From: Enterococcus lacertideformus
Lineage (GTDB): Bacteria > Bacillota > Bacilli > Lactobacillales > Enterococcaceae
DNA: 64,000 bases
Direction: 5' to 3'
NCBI GenBank assembly: GCA_015680865.1
Contig: JADAKE010000020.1
Span: forward strand, 1 to 64,000
The notes under the pieces are model-generated. The model saw only the letters and a program-made list of their open reading frames with translations, did not search any database and was not told the origin of the DNA. The position numbers and the translations under genes were made by a program. Positions within the stretch are counted from its first letter, which is position 1. Every line of letters begins with the position of its first letter. Of the stretch, positions 1 through 12,230 are shown piece after piece.

Positions 1-211
1 CCAACTTAGGAAACCTATCACTTTGATCTTTCATACAAGTAACCAATTGTTCCAAATCAGATATTAATTGATTGCTCACAGAAACGCCTGTTTTCAATCC
101 TGAAACCGTACTTTTTCCAACAGGAATCTGTGTACCTTTACTAATCGTGACAGATTTAACTGCTATAATCGCGTTATTAGCTACTGCTGTGTTGGATGTA
201 ATTTTTTCCAT
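1..211 (-). CDS. Type VII secretion small effector, TIGR04197-like (3' end outside window)
   Basis: Reading leftward from the ATG at 211, an open frame runs off the window edge after about 70 codons. It begins MEKITSNTAVANNAI and is followed by a Ser/Val/Thr-rich helical sequence without a signal peptide. A strong AAGGAGG lies 7 bases before the ATG. The start, small size and helical composition resemble the SACOL2603/TIGR04197 family of roughly 90-residue WXG100-like proteins, which are usually encoded beside LXG toxins and exported by the Ess/T7SS machinery. The family call rests on recognition only. The next genes of such a locus would lie left of position 1. The AT-rich DNA upstream and nearby integrase and transposase remnants point to an accessory island edge. 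Confidence 0.5.
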   Translation of the reverse strand, partial: MEKITSNTAVANNAIIAVKSVTISKGTQIPVGKSTVSGLKTGVSVSNQLISDLEQLVTCMKDQSDRFPKL

Positions 212-526
212 AAATTTTCCTCCTTCAAGTGATAGAAAAAGAGTCTCTACAATTTGTTGGTTCAATGTGTTTACTTTGCGTATTGAATTTGAGAATAAAA
301 TCACAAAAAAATTTCGTTTATAACTTCATTGTACTGGCATTATTGTTACTTTTACTTCTATAATTGTTGTCCTCCTTTTCTAATCATGATCATATATGAG
401 CAATTCGAGTGTAACACACACATCACACATTAATACAACTTTTATTTTCGTCAGAAGAAAATAAAACGCTTTATTTAGACTATGTTAATCATAACTTGAA
501 AATCATTAAACTTAAAACGTACACCT
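212..526. other. AT-rich gene-free stretch upstream of the T7SS effector
   Basis: No convincing gene is seen here. On the minus strand a good AAGGAGG at about 376-382 precedes a short frame (I/M-IEVKVTIMPVQ) that stops after a dozen codons, so a decayed small gene is possible. The promoter of the effector at 211 should also lie here, but no clear -35/-10 pair stands out. Confidence 0.3.
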
Positions 527-690
527 CACGACTTTCGGCGCACGCATTGTAGTCTTTTGAATCCGGTACATCGCTCAAAGAAGTTCAAGTTCGCCTCGGA
601 CACACAGATATTAAAACCACTATGGATATCTACGCCACGTCACAAGAAGACAAACATAAGAAACGGCAAATCATTTTGAGGATTTCATGA
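527..690 (+). pseudogene. Tyrosine recombinase (phage integrase) C-terminal remnant
   Basis: Reading from 527 gives HDFRRTHCSL, the HxxR box of tyrosine recombinases. After a one-base loss near 558 the frame continues as ESGTSLKEVQVRLGHTDIKT and ends with the MDIYA segment that carries the nucleophilic Tyr, with a TGA at 688-690. The pattern (HxLR, then LGH, then Y) is that of integrases from phages and ICEs. The N-terminal two thirds are absent and no start exists, so this is a dead fragment. It marks an old integration event near the left edge. Confidence 0.75.
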
Positions 691-756
691 GTCCCGTATA
701 GGAAAAACAAGGAAGTTTGCAGAAGGTCAAAAGTATGGTCAAAAACGCAAAAAAAC

Positions 757-1349
757 GGCTCTATACTATTTGGTGTCGTTACTCAAAATGTATAGAAATA
801 CCAAATTTTTTTATGACAAAAAGCATTGGTTCCTCTATTAATTCAGTCGCAGAACAAAATAGAGAAGGAGAAACCCAATGCCTCTAACTAAGACTCACAG
901 AAAAAAAGCGGGAAAGATAAGTGAATGTTTAATAAAAATTACTCAATATAACGGATTCAAACCTCTGCTCTGTGGAGGACTCATTGTCTAAAGAAACCCT
1001 TTCTGGTAAACTATCCAACGTCTTTGGCGCGCTTACTTATACACCTTATTGTTACCCTGCTTGCGACTGTGTTAATGAAGGACAATGTATTACTCGTCAC
1101 GCCTATTATGAGAGTCTCATTCAGTTAATCCTGTATCAAGAGGTTCCTACCTACTTATGGTTATTTAAGCAACACTTCTTCTGTAAACATTGTACAGCCA
1201 CTTTTTCTGCCCAGACATTCTATGTTCAGGAGAATTGTTCTATTTCGAATCTATTAAAATTCGCTATTATCATTGATTTGAAGCGTAACATTTCAATCAA
1301 AGCTATTGGTGAACCTATTCACAGTGGTCAAAGAGCTGTCCTTCGGTAG
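757..1349 (+). mobile_element. Truncated ISL3-family insertion sequence
   Basis: The segment starts with GGCTCTATACTATTTGG at 757, which resembles the GGCTCTxT terminal repeat of ISL3-type elements, and contains the 5' part of a transposase (972-1349). No matching right end or transposase C-terminus follows; the sequence passes into an intergenic palindrome at about 1379. The element is therefore a truncated remnant. The terminal-repeat assignment is by resemblance only. Confidence 0.55.
972..1349 (+). pseudogene. ISL3-family transposase, N-terminal fragment
   Basis: The 125-residue frame carries two Cys clusters of the N-terminal zinc-binding domain (CYPACDCVN near residue 30 and FFCKHCTATFSAQT near residue 70), typical of ISL3 transposases, followed by the helical start of the HTH region (NCSISNLLKFAI, IDLKRNISIKAIGE). 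Full-length ISL3 transposases have about 400-430 residues, so the DDE catalytic domain is missing. The only start in frame is GTG at 972 with no clear RBS, and an upstream frameshift is possible. It is not functional. Confidence 0.75.
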
Positions 1350-1378
1350 TGAGTCAAAATCAGAAAAAATGAAAAAGC

Positions 1379-1543
1379 CATTTTCTCTGGCATTTCCTAC
1401 TACTCAGAGCTAAAAGACTTTGTCACAACCTCTATTCACGGTGTTCCCAGCATTGCTTCTGCGGAATTAAGCTCAAAAAATTCAAAAACATAATAAGCTG
1501 TTTTCGTTTTTTCGCTCTTAATTCTTGAAGCAGACCATGCTGC
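1379..1543. repeat. Intergenic palindromic repeat downstream of rsmA
   Basis: Contains the motif TTTGTCACAACCTC seen in other intergenic repeats of this window, and an imperfect inverted repeat (TGCTTCTGCGGAATTAAGC pairing with a segment at about 1510-1533). The right arm, 1511-1540, recurs inverted at 9311-9340 with about one mismatch in 25 bases. It lies directly downstream of rsmA on the minus strand and may act as its terminator. Confidence 0.55.
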
Positions 1544-2976
<1,433 letters not shown>

Positions 2977-2990
<14 letters not shown>

Positions 2991-3753
2991 TTAACCTAAA
3001 TAAATGATGGGCATTCTCCCAAGTTTGTTCAGCCACTTCTTCGGTTGTTAGATTGCGTAATTCTGCAATTTTTTCTACCGTATAACGAGTATAGCCTGGC
3101 TCATTTCGTTTGCCTCGGTAAGGAACTGGCGCTAAATAAGGCGCATCTGTTTCTACTAACATACGGTCAAGAGGCACATTCATTGCAGCTTCTTGAACAT
3201 CCACCGCCTTTTTAAACGTGACTACACCACTAAATGAAATATACATACCTAGATAAATGAATCGCTTTGCCCATTCAAAATCACCACTAAAGCTGTGCAT
3301 GATGCCTCCGATAGCTTGAATTTTTTCTTCTTTTAAGATTCTATACGTATCTTCCAATGCTTCTCTTGTATGGATACTGATCGGTAAACTCATTTCTTTG
3401 GCAATAGCAATCTGTCTGCGAAACACTTTGTCTTGGACCTCTTTAGGATCTTCCATCCAATGATAATCTAAACCAATTTCTCCTAAGGCAACCACTTTTG
3501 GATTCGTGAGTTGTTTTTGGAGTTTTGTTTCTACTTCTTTGGTATAACTTCCTGCCTCTGTTGGATGCCAACCAATAATACTATATATGTTTGAATAATC
3601 ATAACTAAGTTGTAGTGATTTATCGATCGTTGGTGCGTCAAAACCAACAACAGCCATTTTGGTTACCCCAAGTGCACTGGCTCGTTCAATTGTTTCTGGG
3701 ATATCATCGTTGAACTGCTCTGCATTTAAGTGGGTATGAGAATCAAATATCAT
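2977..3753 (-). CDS. tatD: TatD family metal-dependent DNase
   Basis: A 258-residue TIM-barrel hydrolase of the TatD/YabD family. Metal ligands are visible as DSHTHLN at the start, GEIGLDYHW near residue 92, SIHTRE near residue 125 and ETDAPYLAP near residue 200. Length is typical. An AAGGAGAG lies upstream of the ATG. It is the first gene of the tatD-rnmV-rsmA operon. TatD proteins are 3'-5' exonucleases linked to DNA repair; the physiological role in enterococci is not settled. The frame is intact. Confidence 0.95.
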
Positions 3754-3859
3754 CTTCTATCTCTCCTTTTCTTCATTACTTTAGCATATAAGCTGCTATG
3801 GCAGAAGTACTAAAAACAAAAATCAAGTTTTATTTTTAGAAATGCTAGTTTGTCTTACT

Positions 3860-4152
3860 GCAAAGTAAAAGTTTGGGACATAAATTTAATTCAAACCTTT
3901 AAAACCGAATAAATGGTATTTAAACATCAGCTCCTTGAAATAAGCCTGAATTTTTCAAAACATGAGAAGCTGTTTCAAAAAATTCTTTCTTATTGTTATC
4001 TGAGCTCTCCGATGTTTTCACAACCTCTGATTTACAGTATTTCAGCAGTAACTACTTCGGAAATAAGCCGAATAATCCTGAAAATAGGAGAAGCTATTTT
4101 CGGTTTATTCGGCTTATTTATTAGAACTGAACACTTCTGTCACAGCCTCTTT
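3860..4152. repeat. Intergenic palindromic repeat (two units)
   Basis: Two related imperfect palindromes stand side by side. The second pairs AATAAGCCGAATAATCC with CGGTTTATTCGGCTTATTT around GAAAATAG/CTATTTTC, and ends with ACACTTCTGTCACAGCCTC. The same core (AATAAGCCGAA, CTATTTTC, CACTTCTGTCACA) recurs near 23.85 and 48.3 kb. It lies between the end of the APC permease and tatD and could terminate transcription. Confidence 0.6.
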
Positions 4153-4154
4153 GT

Positions 4155-5486
4155 TTATTCAATTATTTTGTTCTTACTTCTTCTTATTTTATAAAAATAA
4201 ACAGGTATCCCTAATAGGGTAACCACAATCCCGATCATTGCCAGACCTGTCTGAGTAAATAAGGTCATTCCCAAAATAAAGATTGCTCCAAGGATAGCAA
4301 TGAGAGGAATCACTGGGTACAAAGGAACTTTATACGTACGTGGAAGTTCTGGTCTTTTCTTTCTTAAGATAAATACCCCAATAAAAATCAGTAGACTAAA
4401 TAGCCACATCACAAATATAAGCATATCTGTTAGAAAATCAAATGAACCTAAACTCATCATGACACATGCAATTACTAATTGAAATATTGCTGGCGTATAA
4501 GGAACAGTGAATTTTTTTGAAAGTTTTGTCAGTTGGTTACTAAAAGGCAATTCGTCTTCTAACGCCATTGCATAAGGAACACGAATTCCCGTTAGCGTAT
4601 AGCCATTCAACGCACCATAAACTGAAATCAAGATGCCGATTGTTACGATTTTTCCGCCAATATGACCGAAAATAACACTGGACGCATCAGAAGCAGCATT
4701 GAGATTACCAGTAATTTGATCAATCGGTAGTGTTTTTAAAAATACATAATTGATCAATAGATAAACCACCGTAACAAAACTTAATCCTAAGATAATCGCT
4801 TTTGGCAGATCTTTTTCTGGGCGTTTCATCTCACCAGCCATTGCACCTACCCCAAGCCATCCATCATAAGCAAATAGAGTAGCTAATAGCGCACTACTTA
4901 ATCCTTCTATAAATGAAATATCTTTACCTGATTCAATTGGTAGTAATTGTACCGTACCATTTCCTGGTGTCAGTAATCCCCAAATAACGATAACTGCAAG
5001 AGGAATCAACTTGATGATCAATGTCGCCGACTGTAAGGTTGTGCCGACTTTTGTACCTAATAAATTGATACCAGTAATTGAAATAGCTGTAAGTATAGCA
5101 ATTACTAATAAATAGTCAGCAGATAATTGTAATAAATTAATTAGTTGCGTCGCAAAGATAATAGACAATGCCGCAATATTTGCTGGAAAATAAATCAAGC
5201 TTTGTGACCACCCAAGTAAGAAACTCGGTAATTTTCCATAAGCTGCTTCGATATATTTCACAGCCCCCCCTGTTTCAGGAATAGCGGTAGCAAGCTCTGC
5301 TACGGTTAATCCAGCACAAATTGTTAGAAATCCTCCTAATAACCAGGCAAACAATGTCAAACTTGCGGATTGTGTATTTGCTGTTACTGCTGCAGTTTTA
5401 AAAAAAACCCCTGCGCCGATAACTGTCCCCATTACTGTAGCCAATGCTCCAAATAAATTAATCTCACGTTTTAACTTGCCCTTCAT
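4155..5486 (-). CDS. APC-superfamily amino-acid permease (SteT/LAT-like)
   Basis: A 443-residue, very hydrophobic protein with about twelve predicted membrane segments. The GTVIGAGVF motif near residue 20 is the conserved TM1 glycine motif of APC amino-acid transporters, and the start KREINLFGALATVMG matches the SteT (Ser/Thr exchanger) and LAT-like branch. It should sit in the cytoplasmic membrane and import or exchange neutral amino acids; the substrate cannot be read from sequence. It is monocistronic, flanked by an intergenic repeat at its 3' end and by a gene on the opposite strand at its 5' end. The frame is intact. Confidence 0.85.
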   Translation of the reverse strand: MKGKLKREINLFGALATVMGTVIGAGVFFKTAAVTANTQSASLTLFAWLLGGFLTICAGLTVAELATAIPETGGAVKYIEAAYGKLPSFLLGWSQSLIYFPANIAALSIIFATQLINLLQLSADYLLVIAILTAISITGINLLGTKVGTTLQSATLIIKLIPLAVIVIWGLLTPGNGTVQLLPIESGKDISFIEGLSSALLATLFAYDGWLGVGAMAGEMKRPEKDLPKAIILGLSFVTVVYLLINYVFLKTLPIDQITGNLNAASDASSVIFGHIGGKIVTIGILISVYGALNGYTLTGIRVPYAMALEDELPFSNQLTKLSKKFTVPYTPAIFQLVIACVMMSLGSFDFLTDMLIFVMWLFSLLIFIGVFILRKKRPELPRTYKVPLYPVIPLIAILGAIFILGMTLFTQTGLAMIGIVVTLLGIPVYFYKIRRSKNKIIE

Positions 5487-5652
5487 TCGTATCCCTTCTT
5501 CCTATTGAATTTAAATATAACATTCAGTATAACTGAGAACTTTTTATTTTGCTATTATTTTTCAGTAAATTTTATTGAAAATCTACTGCTTAAGATAGCT
5601 GCCAATTTAGTTAGCTAATGGTTACACTAATGATAATACAGGAAGTAGGGAC

Positions 5653-6144
5653 ATGGATTTTAAACACTCGTATCCAAAATTAGCTTCATTTCTAACTACG
5701 TATACTATGAGTAATAAAAAAGACCAGCAACAAACTTGCTGGCACTGGCTTACACTGATCTTATTCGGTCTGTTCACAACTGCCAGTTTTACCCAACAAT
5801 TGCTCTTTGTTATTACGTTGATCGTAGCTTTAATCAAAGGTCCTGAGATGATCCTGTGGGGAATAGTATACACTTTTTTAATAAGTTTGTTTCCACCAAT
5901 CGGTATTTTTTTGTCTACGTTATTCTTCTTATTGAACCTCGGAACTTTAACTAAAAACTGGCATTTCTCGTTCGTCACTTGTTTTTTTTATTCTTATCCA
6001 ATCATTATCTTGCTACTAAGAACTGTTGGTGATTTGAACAATGACTGGTTTCTTACTGGAAGCTTGCTGATTGGCCTTATTTTGCTCCACTTAATGTTGA
6101 AAAAACTTTATACAAAGTACAGAATCGGACGAACCGTTTTCTGA
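5653..6144 (+). CDS. Hypothetical integral membrane protein
   Basis: A 163-residue protein with about four hydrophobic segments (WLTLILFGLFTTASF, LFVITLIVALI, ILWGIVYTFLISLFPPIGIF, the FVTCFFYSYPIIILL region and GSLLIGLILLHLML). No family is recognised. A GGAAG lies about 9 bases before the ATG; a second Met at residue 19 is an alternative start. It is transcribed divergently from the permease and is probably a single gene. A 118-codon frame on the opposite strand is rejected because this strand gives the coherent membrane topology. Confidence 0.55.
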   Translation: MDFKHSYPKLASFLTTYTMSNKKDQQQTCWHWLTLILFGLFTTASFTQQLLFVITLIVALIKGPEMILWGIVYTFLISLFPPIGIFLSTLFFLLNLGTLTKNWHFSFVTCFFYSYPIIILLLRTVGDLNNDWFLTGSLLIGLILLHLMLKKLYTKYRIGRTVF

Positions 6145-6404
6145 TATATTTTCACAATGCCATTTACAGTTTTAACTGTGCTTCTGCCAACTCGTTTCAA
6201 AAGCAAAATAAACTCTTCTGAGCAAATAGTATTTGATGACGAATGGTAAAAATAGCGCCACTAAGAATCATCTTGTTCACTACAACCTTATATGCTTTAA
6301 CGTTATCAAAAGGATCGACCTGCTTGACTTACTTCTTTTAAGAAGATCCTTCTGTCCTAAAATAAACTGTCTCAGTCTCTGTCAGGAAGTTACTAAATTG
6401 ATAT

Positions 6405-6851
6405 TTATCCATCTAAGCTCATATATAAAAGTGGATATGGATTACCTTGTTCATCAAACTCTGTTCTTTTATAAACTTCAAACCCCATATGTTCATAGAA
6501 ACCTTTTGCCAGAGGATTTTGTTCATTAACTGCTAAATCATTAACTAAATATTTTTCTATTCCGTATTTAAGCAATTCTTTCCCCAATCCTTTTCCTCTT
6601 TCTTCGTTAGCAATAAAGAGCATTTCAAGATGCTGCTCCACTAGTCCCATAAAACCAACAGGTACTTGATTTTCGTTTTCTACGATAATTAAACAGGGAA
6701 TTTCTTTTAATGCTTGTGGGACATACTTCTTAATTTCTTCTATTTCGTTATCTAATAGAAAAAGATGCGTTGCTCTTACAGAACCTTCCCAAATTTTTAA
6801 TAACTTTTCTATCAATAGTGCAGTTCTGTCTTTCACTTCTATAATTTTCAA
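6405..6851 (-). CDS. GNAT family N-acetyltransferase
   Basis: A 148-residue protein with the GNAT fold. The acetyl-CoA loop is visible as NEERGKGLGKELLKYG near residue 80, followed by LAVNEQNPLAKGFYEHMGF, the usual motif-B segment. GNAT enzymes transfer acetyl from acetyl-CoA to an amine; the acceptor is unknown. The start is well placed after AGGATAAG. It stands alone and is followed upstream by a long perfect palindrome that separates it from metG. Confidence 0.85.
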   Translation of the reverse strand: MKIIEVKDRTALLIEKLLKIWEGSVRATHLFLLDNEIEEIKKYVPQALKEIPCLIIVENENQVPVGFMGLVEQHLEMLFIANEERGKGLGKELLKYGIEKYLVNDLAVNEQNPLAKGFYEHMGFEVYKRTEFDEQGNPYPLLYMSLDG

Positions 6852-6924
6852 TTTCTTATCCTCCGCAAATTCAGATTTACTTAATTATCTCAGAGAAAAA
6901 AGATAAAGACAAAGTACTTAGAAT

Positions 6925-6986
6925 AATAGTGTGGGACAAATCCCCATGAGAGGCATGTCTCTCATGGGGATTTGTCCCACACTATT
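6925..6986. terminator. Long perfect palindrome, bidirectional terminator
   Basis: A 62-base near-perfect hairpin. The arm AATAGTGTGGGACAAATCCC is fully mirrored around GGCATGT, with T-runs on the right (plus strand). GTGGGACAAA is the same core found in repeats near 11.2, 39.25, 56.2, 60.7 and 63.6 kb. It lies downstream of metG on the minus strand and is probably its terminator. Confidence 0.8.
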
Positions 6987-7033
6987 TTTTATTATGCACT
7001 TACTCTTCTTCCAAGTTTAAGCTTTTATTTCTA

Positions 7034-9057
<2,024 letters not shown>

Positions 9058-9177
9058 TTATCGCGTGATGCGAATTCGTTTCCCTGCTAGTATACCATAA
9101 AACAAAAGGACTGCTACCATTTTTTCGCTACCCACGTAATAAATCTCCTATCCATTTAATCAATTTACACATGAACA

Positions 9178-9186
9178 TGGTATAAT
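9178..9186 (+). promoter_or_regulatory. Extended -10 promoter (TGG TATAAT)
   Basis: A perfect TATAAT at 9181-9186 preceded by TG at the extended -10 position. The -35 region is weak. It points rightward into about 290 bases without an open frame, so it either drives a non-coding RNA or a long leader of the genes at 9.5-10.7 kb. Confidence 0.45.
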
Positions 9187-9189
9187 AGT

Positions 9190-9480
9190 CAGGTCGTGAA
9201 AAGAGCGTTTTGTCCTGAGTACTAAGGAAGAATTGATTGAAACAGTTTTTCATGTTTTGAGAGATTTGGACTTACTACCTAAGGACACATGGATAAGAGA
9301 TTGTAAGTAACATGGTCTGCTTCAAGAATTAAGAACGAAAAATTGAAAATAGCTTCTTATTTATTTTTAAAGTTTATCCTTTATTATTAAAGAGAGGCTT
9401 CTTCGTGACATGGCACAAAAAATTGTCTTTCTTATCGAACGCATTCAATTTTGTTATCATTGTAATTTGACATCCGTCCA
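9190..9480 (+). other. Non-coding stretch after the extended -10 promoter, with a dispersed repeat copy
   Basis: No coding frame is evident. GTCCTGAGTACTAAGGA at about 9212 and ACCTAAGGAC at about 9277 could pair. The sequence 9311-9340 (CATGGTCTGCTTCAAG...) is an inverted copy of 1511-1540, which places it in the intergenic repeat family. A small RNA is possible but unproven. Confidence 0.35.
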
Positions 9481-9505
9481 TTGACCCAGAAAGGTTGGAA
9501 AAATC

Positions 9506-9759
9506 ATGGTAAAAAACATCTTTATTTAACGATCAGCATTGCAATCCTTTCATTGTTACACTTGTTGTTCAGCTATTTTTATATACGTATGTACGGCTAC
9601 TTTAATCTCCATGGCAGCTTGAACCTTTTTATTCTATTTTCTCAAGTCTTTCGGCTCTCTTTAAATGCGTACATCATTTTATGCGGCTTCTTTGCCATTC
9701 GTGAAGAAAAACAAAAAATATTACCTTTCTATTTGCTTTTCTTCCTATTTAATTTTTAA
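9506..9759 (+). CDS. Small hypothetical membrane protein, start probably frameshifted
   Basis: The downstream frame encodes two to three hydrophobic helices (LTISIAILSLLHLLFSYFYI, LFILFSQVFRL, IILCGFFAI) followed by a basic segment. In frame, the only start is TTG at 9481 without an RBS. The ATG at 9506 has AAAGG 12 bases upstream but is one base out of frame: with one more A in the run at 9512-9517 it would read MVKKHLYLTISIAI. The gene is therefore probably an 85-residue membrane protein with a one-base homopolymer loss. No family recognised. It precedes the NUDIX gene in the same direction. Confidence 0.4.
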
Positions 9760-9889
9760 TTTGATTTTGCCGTTTTTATTTCATGTATAAGACTTTTTTC
9801 TAAGGATATCTTTGGTTTTTTTTCTAGTCTGCTAAAATAAAGTAAAAAGTACTTTTAAAACAACATACAGCCTAAGGAGGTTATATGAA

Positions 9890-10711
9890 TTGAAACGATT
9901 TGCTTCTAAAGAAGAAGAAAAACTTTATTATGAACACGAAGCAAGTGAAGCTGACTTTCTTGCTTGGTATCAAAAACAAGAACAACCAGAATATGATAAA
10001 CCTTCTTTGACTGTTGATATCGTATTGATGTGTTATAACAAAGAGGAAGATCAACTAAAAATCCTATTGATCCAAAGAAAGGGCCACCCTTATCGAAATT
10101 CTTGTGCATTACCTGGGGGGTTCGTTCAAAAAAATGAGTCCACGGGTGAAAATGTACTGCGTGAGACAAAAGAAGAGACTGGTGTCGTCATTTCTCAAGA
10201 AAACATTGAACAATTACATACTTTCAGTACACCAAACCGAGATCCTCGTGGCTGGGTCGTTACTGTAAGTTATTTAGCTTTTATTGGTGAAGAGCCTTTG
10301 ATTGCTGGAGATGATGCCAAAGAAGTCCGGTGGTTTACTTTGGAACGCCAAGGAAATAAAATCCACCTGGCAAGTGATGAAGTGGCTATTTCCTTAGATT
10401 TACTTACGAGCGAATCTTCTGGTAAAGATACATTAGCGTTTGATCATAGCGATATCATCACTAAGGCATTCAACCGAGTCATCAATAAGATGGAACATGA
10501 ACCGCAAGTCCTACAAGTTTTAGGGAAAGACTTTACCATTACAGAAGCAAGAAAAGTGTTTGCCAAATTTTTAGGAATTGACTTTAAAATGATCGATCAT
10601 TCTAATTTCAAAAAAGCTATGCTCCAGTACTTTGATGAGATTGGTGAACGACCGGTAGGGATTGGACGACCTTCAAAGATTTATCAATTGAAACTTGAAC
10701 ATTACGAATAA
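9890..10711 (+). CDS. NUDIX-domain protein with C-terminal winged helix (NrtR-like regulator)
   Basis: A 273-residue protein. Residues about 40-170 form a NUDIX fold: GGFVQKNESTGENVLRETKE is followed by ETGV, giving the GX5EX7REXXEETGV box with the catalytic Glu residues present. Residues about 195-270 form a winged-helix-like domain ending in GERPVGIGRPSKIYQL. This combination is typical of NrtR-type ADP-ribose-sensing repressors of NAD or sugar pathways; because the NUDIX box is intact it could also still hydrolyse ADP-ribose. The start is TTG at 9890, nine bases after AAGGAGG; an ATG at 9885 would hit an immediate stop. A terminator follows directly. Confidence 0.8.
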   Translation: MKRFASKEEEKLYYEHEASEADFLAWYQKQEQPEYDKPSLTVDIVLMCYNKEEDQLKILLIQRKGHPYRNSCALPGGFVQKNESTGENVLRETKEETGVVISQENIEQLHTFSTPNRDPRGWVVTVSYLAFIGEEPLIAGDDAKEVRWFTLERQGNKIHLASDEVAISLDLLTSESSGKDTLAFDHSDIITKAFNRVINKMEHEPQVLQVLGKDFTITEARKVFAKFLGIDFKMIDHSNFKKAMLQYFDEIGERPVGIGRPSKIYQLKLEHYE

Positions 10712-10716
10712 ATCAT

Positions 10717-10766
10717 AAAAACTAAGTTTTAGAAGTTAGTCGCTTGACCTCTAAAACTTAGTTTTT
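10717..10766. terminator. Rho-independent terminator between convergent genes
   Basis: AAAACTAAGTTTTAGA pairs with TCTAAAACTTAGTTTTT around GTTAGTCGCTTGACC. It has T-runs for both directions and serves the NUDIX gene (+) and the small anchored protein gene (-), whose last codons overlap it. Confidence 0.85.
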
Positions 10767-11190
10767 GCTTTATATTGGACGATTCCATATAGCATAAAAG
10801 GTAATAACACTAAGATAGATCCCCCTGTTCCCCACATGATGACCTTAGATAAAAGATCTTTCCTCTTGGATTTAAGCTGTTCTTTTGCCAACTTCAAATC
10901 AGAGTAAGTTTTTTCATAATCTTGGTTGGTGGATTGACTATTGACAAACACTTGCTCTGCTACATTTAATTTATTAGAAAACACTTGCCAAGATGTTTCT
11001 GTATATTTTTCTTTTTTTAGAAATCTACTTTTATAAATTAAACTTGACAACTTAGTTTTTGGGCTTAATTCTACTGTTGTAGTAGTTGTTGTTGTCTTAG
11101 TTTCTATGCTACTAGTATATACTTCTGTTTTGCATTCTATGGTAAAAAAAACATAAATAAAAAGCTTATGATTAACAGGTATCTTCTCAT
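10751..11190 (-). pseudogene. Small secreted, membrane-anchored protein (frameshifted after the signal peptide)
   Basis: The ATG at 11190 follows AAAAAGGAGC and starts a signal peptide (MRRYLLIISFLFMFF) that hits TAG shortly after. One extra T in the T8 run at about 11147-11154 would join it to a second frame: ECKTEVYTSSIETK, a run of seven threonines, then a charged coiled-coil-like section (DYEKTYSDLKLAKEQLKSKR) and a C-terminal membrane anchor (SILVLLPFMLYGIVQ). The reconstructed protein has about 145 residues and would be exported and held in the membrane by its C-terminus. No named family; the middle resembles short FIVAR-like helical units. It lies downstream of a sortase locus but is separated from it by a repeat. 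Confidence 0.5.
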
Positions 11191-11219
11191 TAAATATGCT
11201 CCTTTTTTATTTGAGAACT

Positions 11220-11345
11220 AAGGACTGTGGGACAAAAGTAAAGAACGCTTTTGTCTCACACGCTAAATACGTATAAACGGCGGGATCAGAAGCAACTCTT
11301 TCTTATTATTTCTTGGAGTTAAACACTTCTGTTCCAGCCTCGCCT
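11220..11345. repeat. Intergenic palindromic repeat
   Basis: TGTGGGACAAAAGTAAAGAA is mirrored by CGCTTTTGTCTCACACG, followed by CTAAATACGTATAAACGGC, GGAGTTAAACACTTCTGTTC and CAGCCTCG. The same succession (GTGGGACAAAA, ACGTATAAACG, CTTCTGT-CAGCCTC) is seen at 39.25 and 56.2 kb. It probably acts as a terminator of the sortase operon on the minus strand. Confidence 0.65.
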
Positions 11346-11431
11346 ACAATGTCTATGAAATAAAAAACAAAGGAAAACTAAGCATCAATTCAAATAGAAT
11401 AGGGTACTTGATAAATGATAAAAATACCTTT

Positions 11432-12214
11432 TTACACCCTATTTTCATTGACCCGCTCTTGCTCCGCTTTATTTCTATTTCCAAAATAACTTATTATGCT
11501 TCCTAAACACAAATAAATCGTGCAACCTATCAAGGCTAAACTTAAGGCATAGCTGGCTATGTCACTAATTACAGCTACATTTGTTTTACTTGAAAGAGCT
11601 AATTGATCAGATGGAGTTAACCATAAAATAATTGATACACTGGATAATAATATACCTGTACTCCAAAGTGAGTAACCTAAATAGGTAAATATCGCCTTCT
11701 TAAATAAAATAAAAAATAAGAGAATCGTAATCGTTGCATTAATCAACATAATAATGGTGAAGGTAATTGTAATTGGTATAATCATCTTGATTGTTTGGTT
11801 AAAAAAAAGAAAACTAGTATTTATCTCACCTTTTATTTTATTGATTATTTCATCTGCCACTTTATTGACATTTTCTTTGTCTCTTTCAGTCTCTTCAGAT
11901 GTTGTATTCTGCACTTGATATTGATTTATTTTTTCTACAATTTTTTGTTTTATTGCTGGATAATCCATGTGTTTAGGACCAGCTTTGATCTCAGATTTTG
12001 TAATAATAGAATCTAAGACCGTTTTGGGCAAATTGGCACCTAAACTATAATTTTGGACCGCACTGTTCAATTCTTTTATAAAAATTTCTTGATTCAGGTT
12101 AGTTTGGTAGTTAGCAGTTACTATTTTATGCAAAATCAAGCTGAAACTTCCTAAAGCCAACCAAACAAATAAAATAAAACTCAAGAGTAGCTTTATGAAA
12201 GTATTACTTTTCAA
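11432..12214 (-). CDS. Hypothetical membrane protein with an extracellular helical loop
   Basis: A 260-residue protein: an N-terminal membrane segment (LLLSFILFVWLALGSFSLIL), an external charged section of about 110 residues (residues 30-135, with EETERDKENVNKVADEIINK), then three to four C-terminal membrane segments (residues 140-245). No family is recognised. Its start lies 16 bases after the end of the sortase frame, so it is in one operon with the sortase and the surface protein, and may be an accessory membrane factor of that locus. This role is inferred from position only. The frame is intact. Confidence 0.6.
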   Translation of the reverse strand: MKSNTFIKLLLSFILFVWLALGSFSLILHKIVTANYQTNLNQEIFIKELNSAVQNYSLGANLPKTVLDSIITKSEIKAGPKHMDYPAIKQKIVEKINQYQVQNTTSEETERDKENVNKVADEIINKIKGEINTSFLFFNQTIKMIIPITITFTIIMLINATITILLFFILFKKAIFTYLGYSLWSTGILLSSVSIILWLTPSDQLALSSKTNVAVISDIASYALSLALIGCTIYLCLGSIISYFGNRNKAEQERVNENRV

Positions 12215-12230
12215 TTATTTGGGTATCCTC

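Noticed and set aside
72..323. Open frame of 83 codons on the plus strand.
   Set aside because: It is the shadow of the minus-strand T7SS effector, which has a strong RBS and a family-like sequence.
5622..5978. Open frame of 118 codons on the minus strand.
   Set aside because: It overlaps the plus-strand membrane protein, has no RBS and no recognisable composition.
6233..6529. Open frame of 98 codons on the plus strand.
   Set aside because: It runs into the 3' end of the GNAT gene on the other strand and has Cys/Leu-rich random-looking sequence without an RBS.
10717..10766. Palindrome as a possible operator of the NUDIX regulator.
   Set aside because: It lies after both convergent genes and has T-runs on both sides, which fits a terminator; NrtR operators would be expected upstream of target genes.
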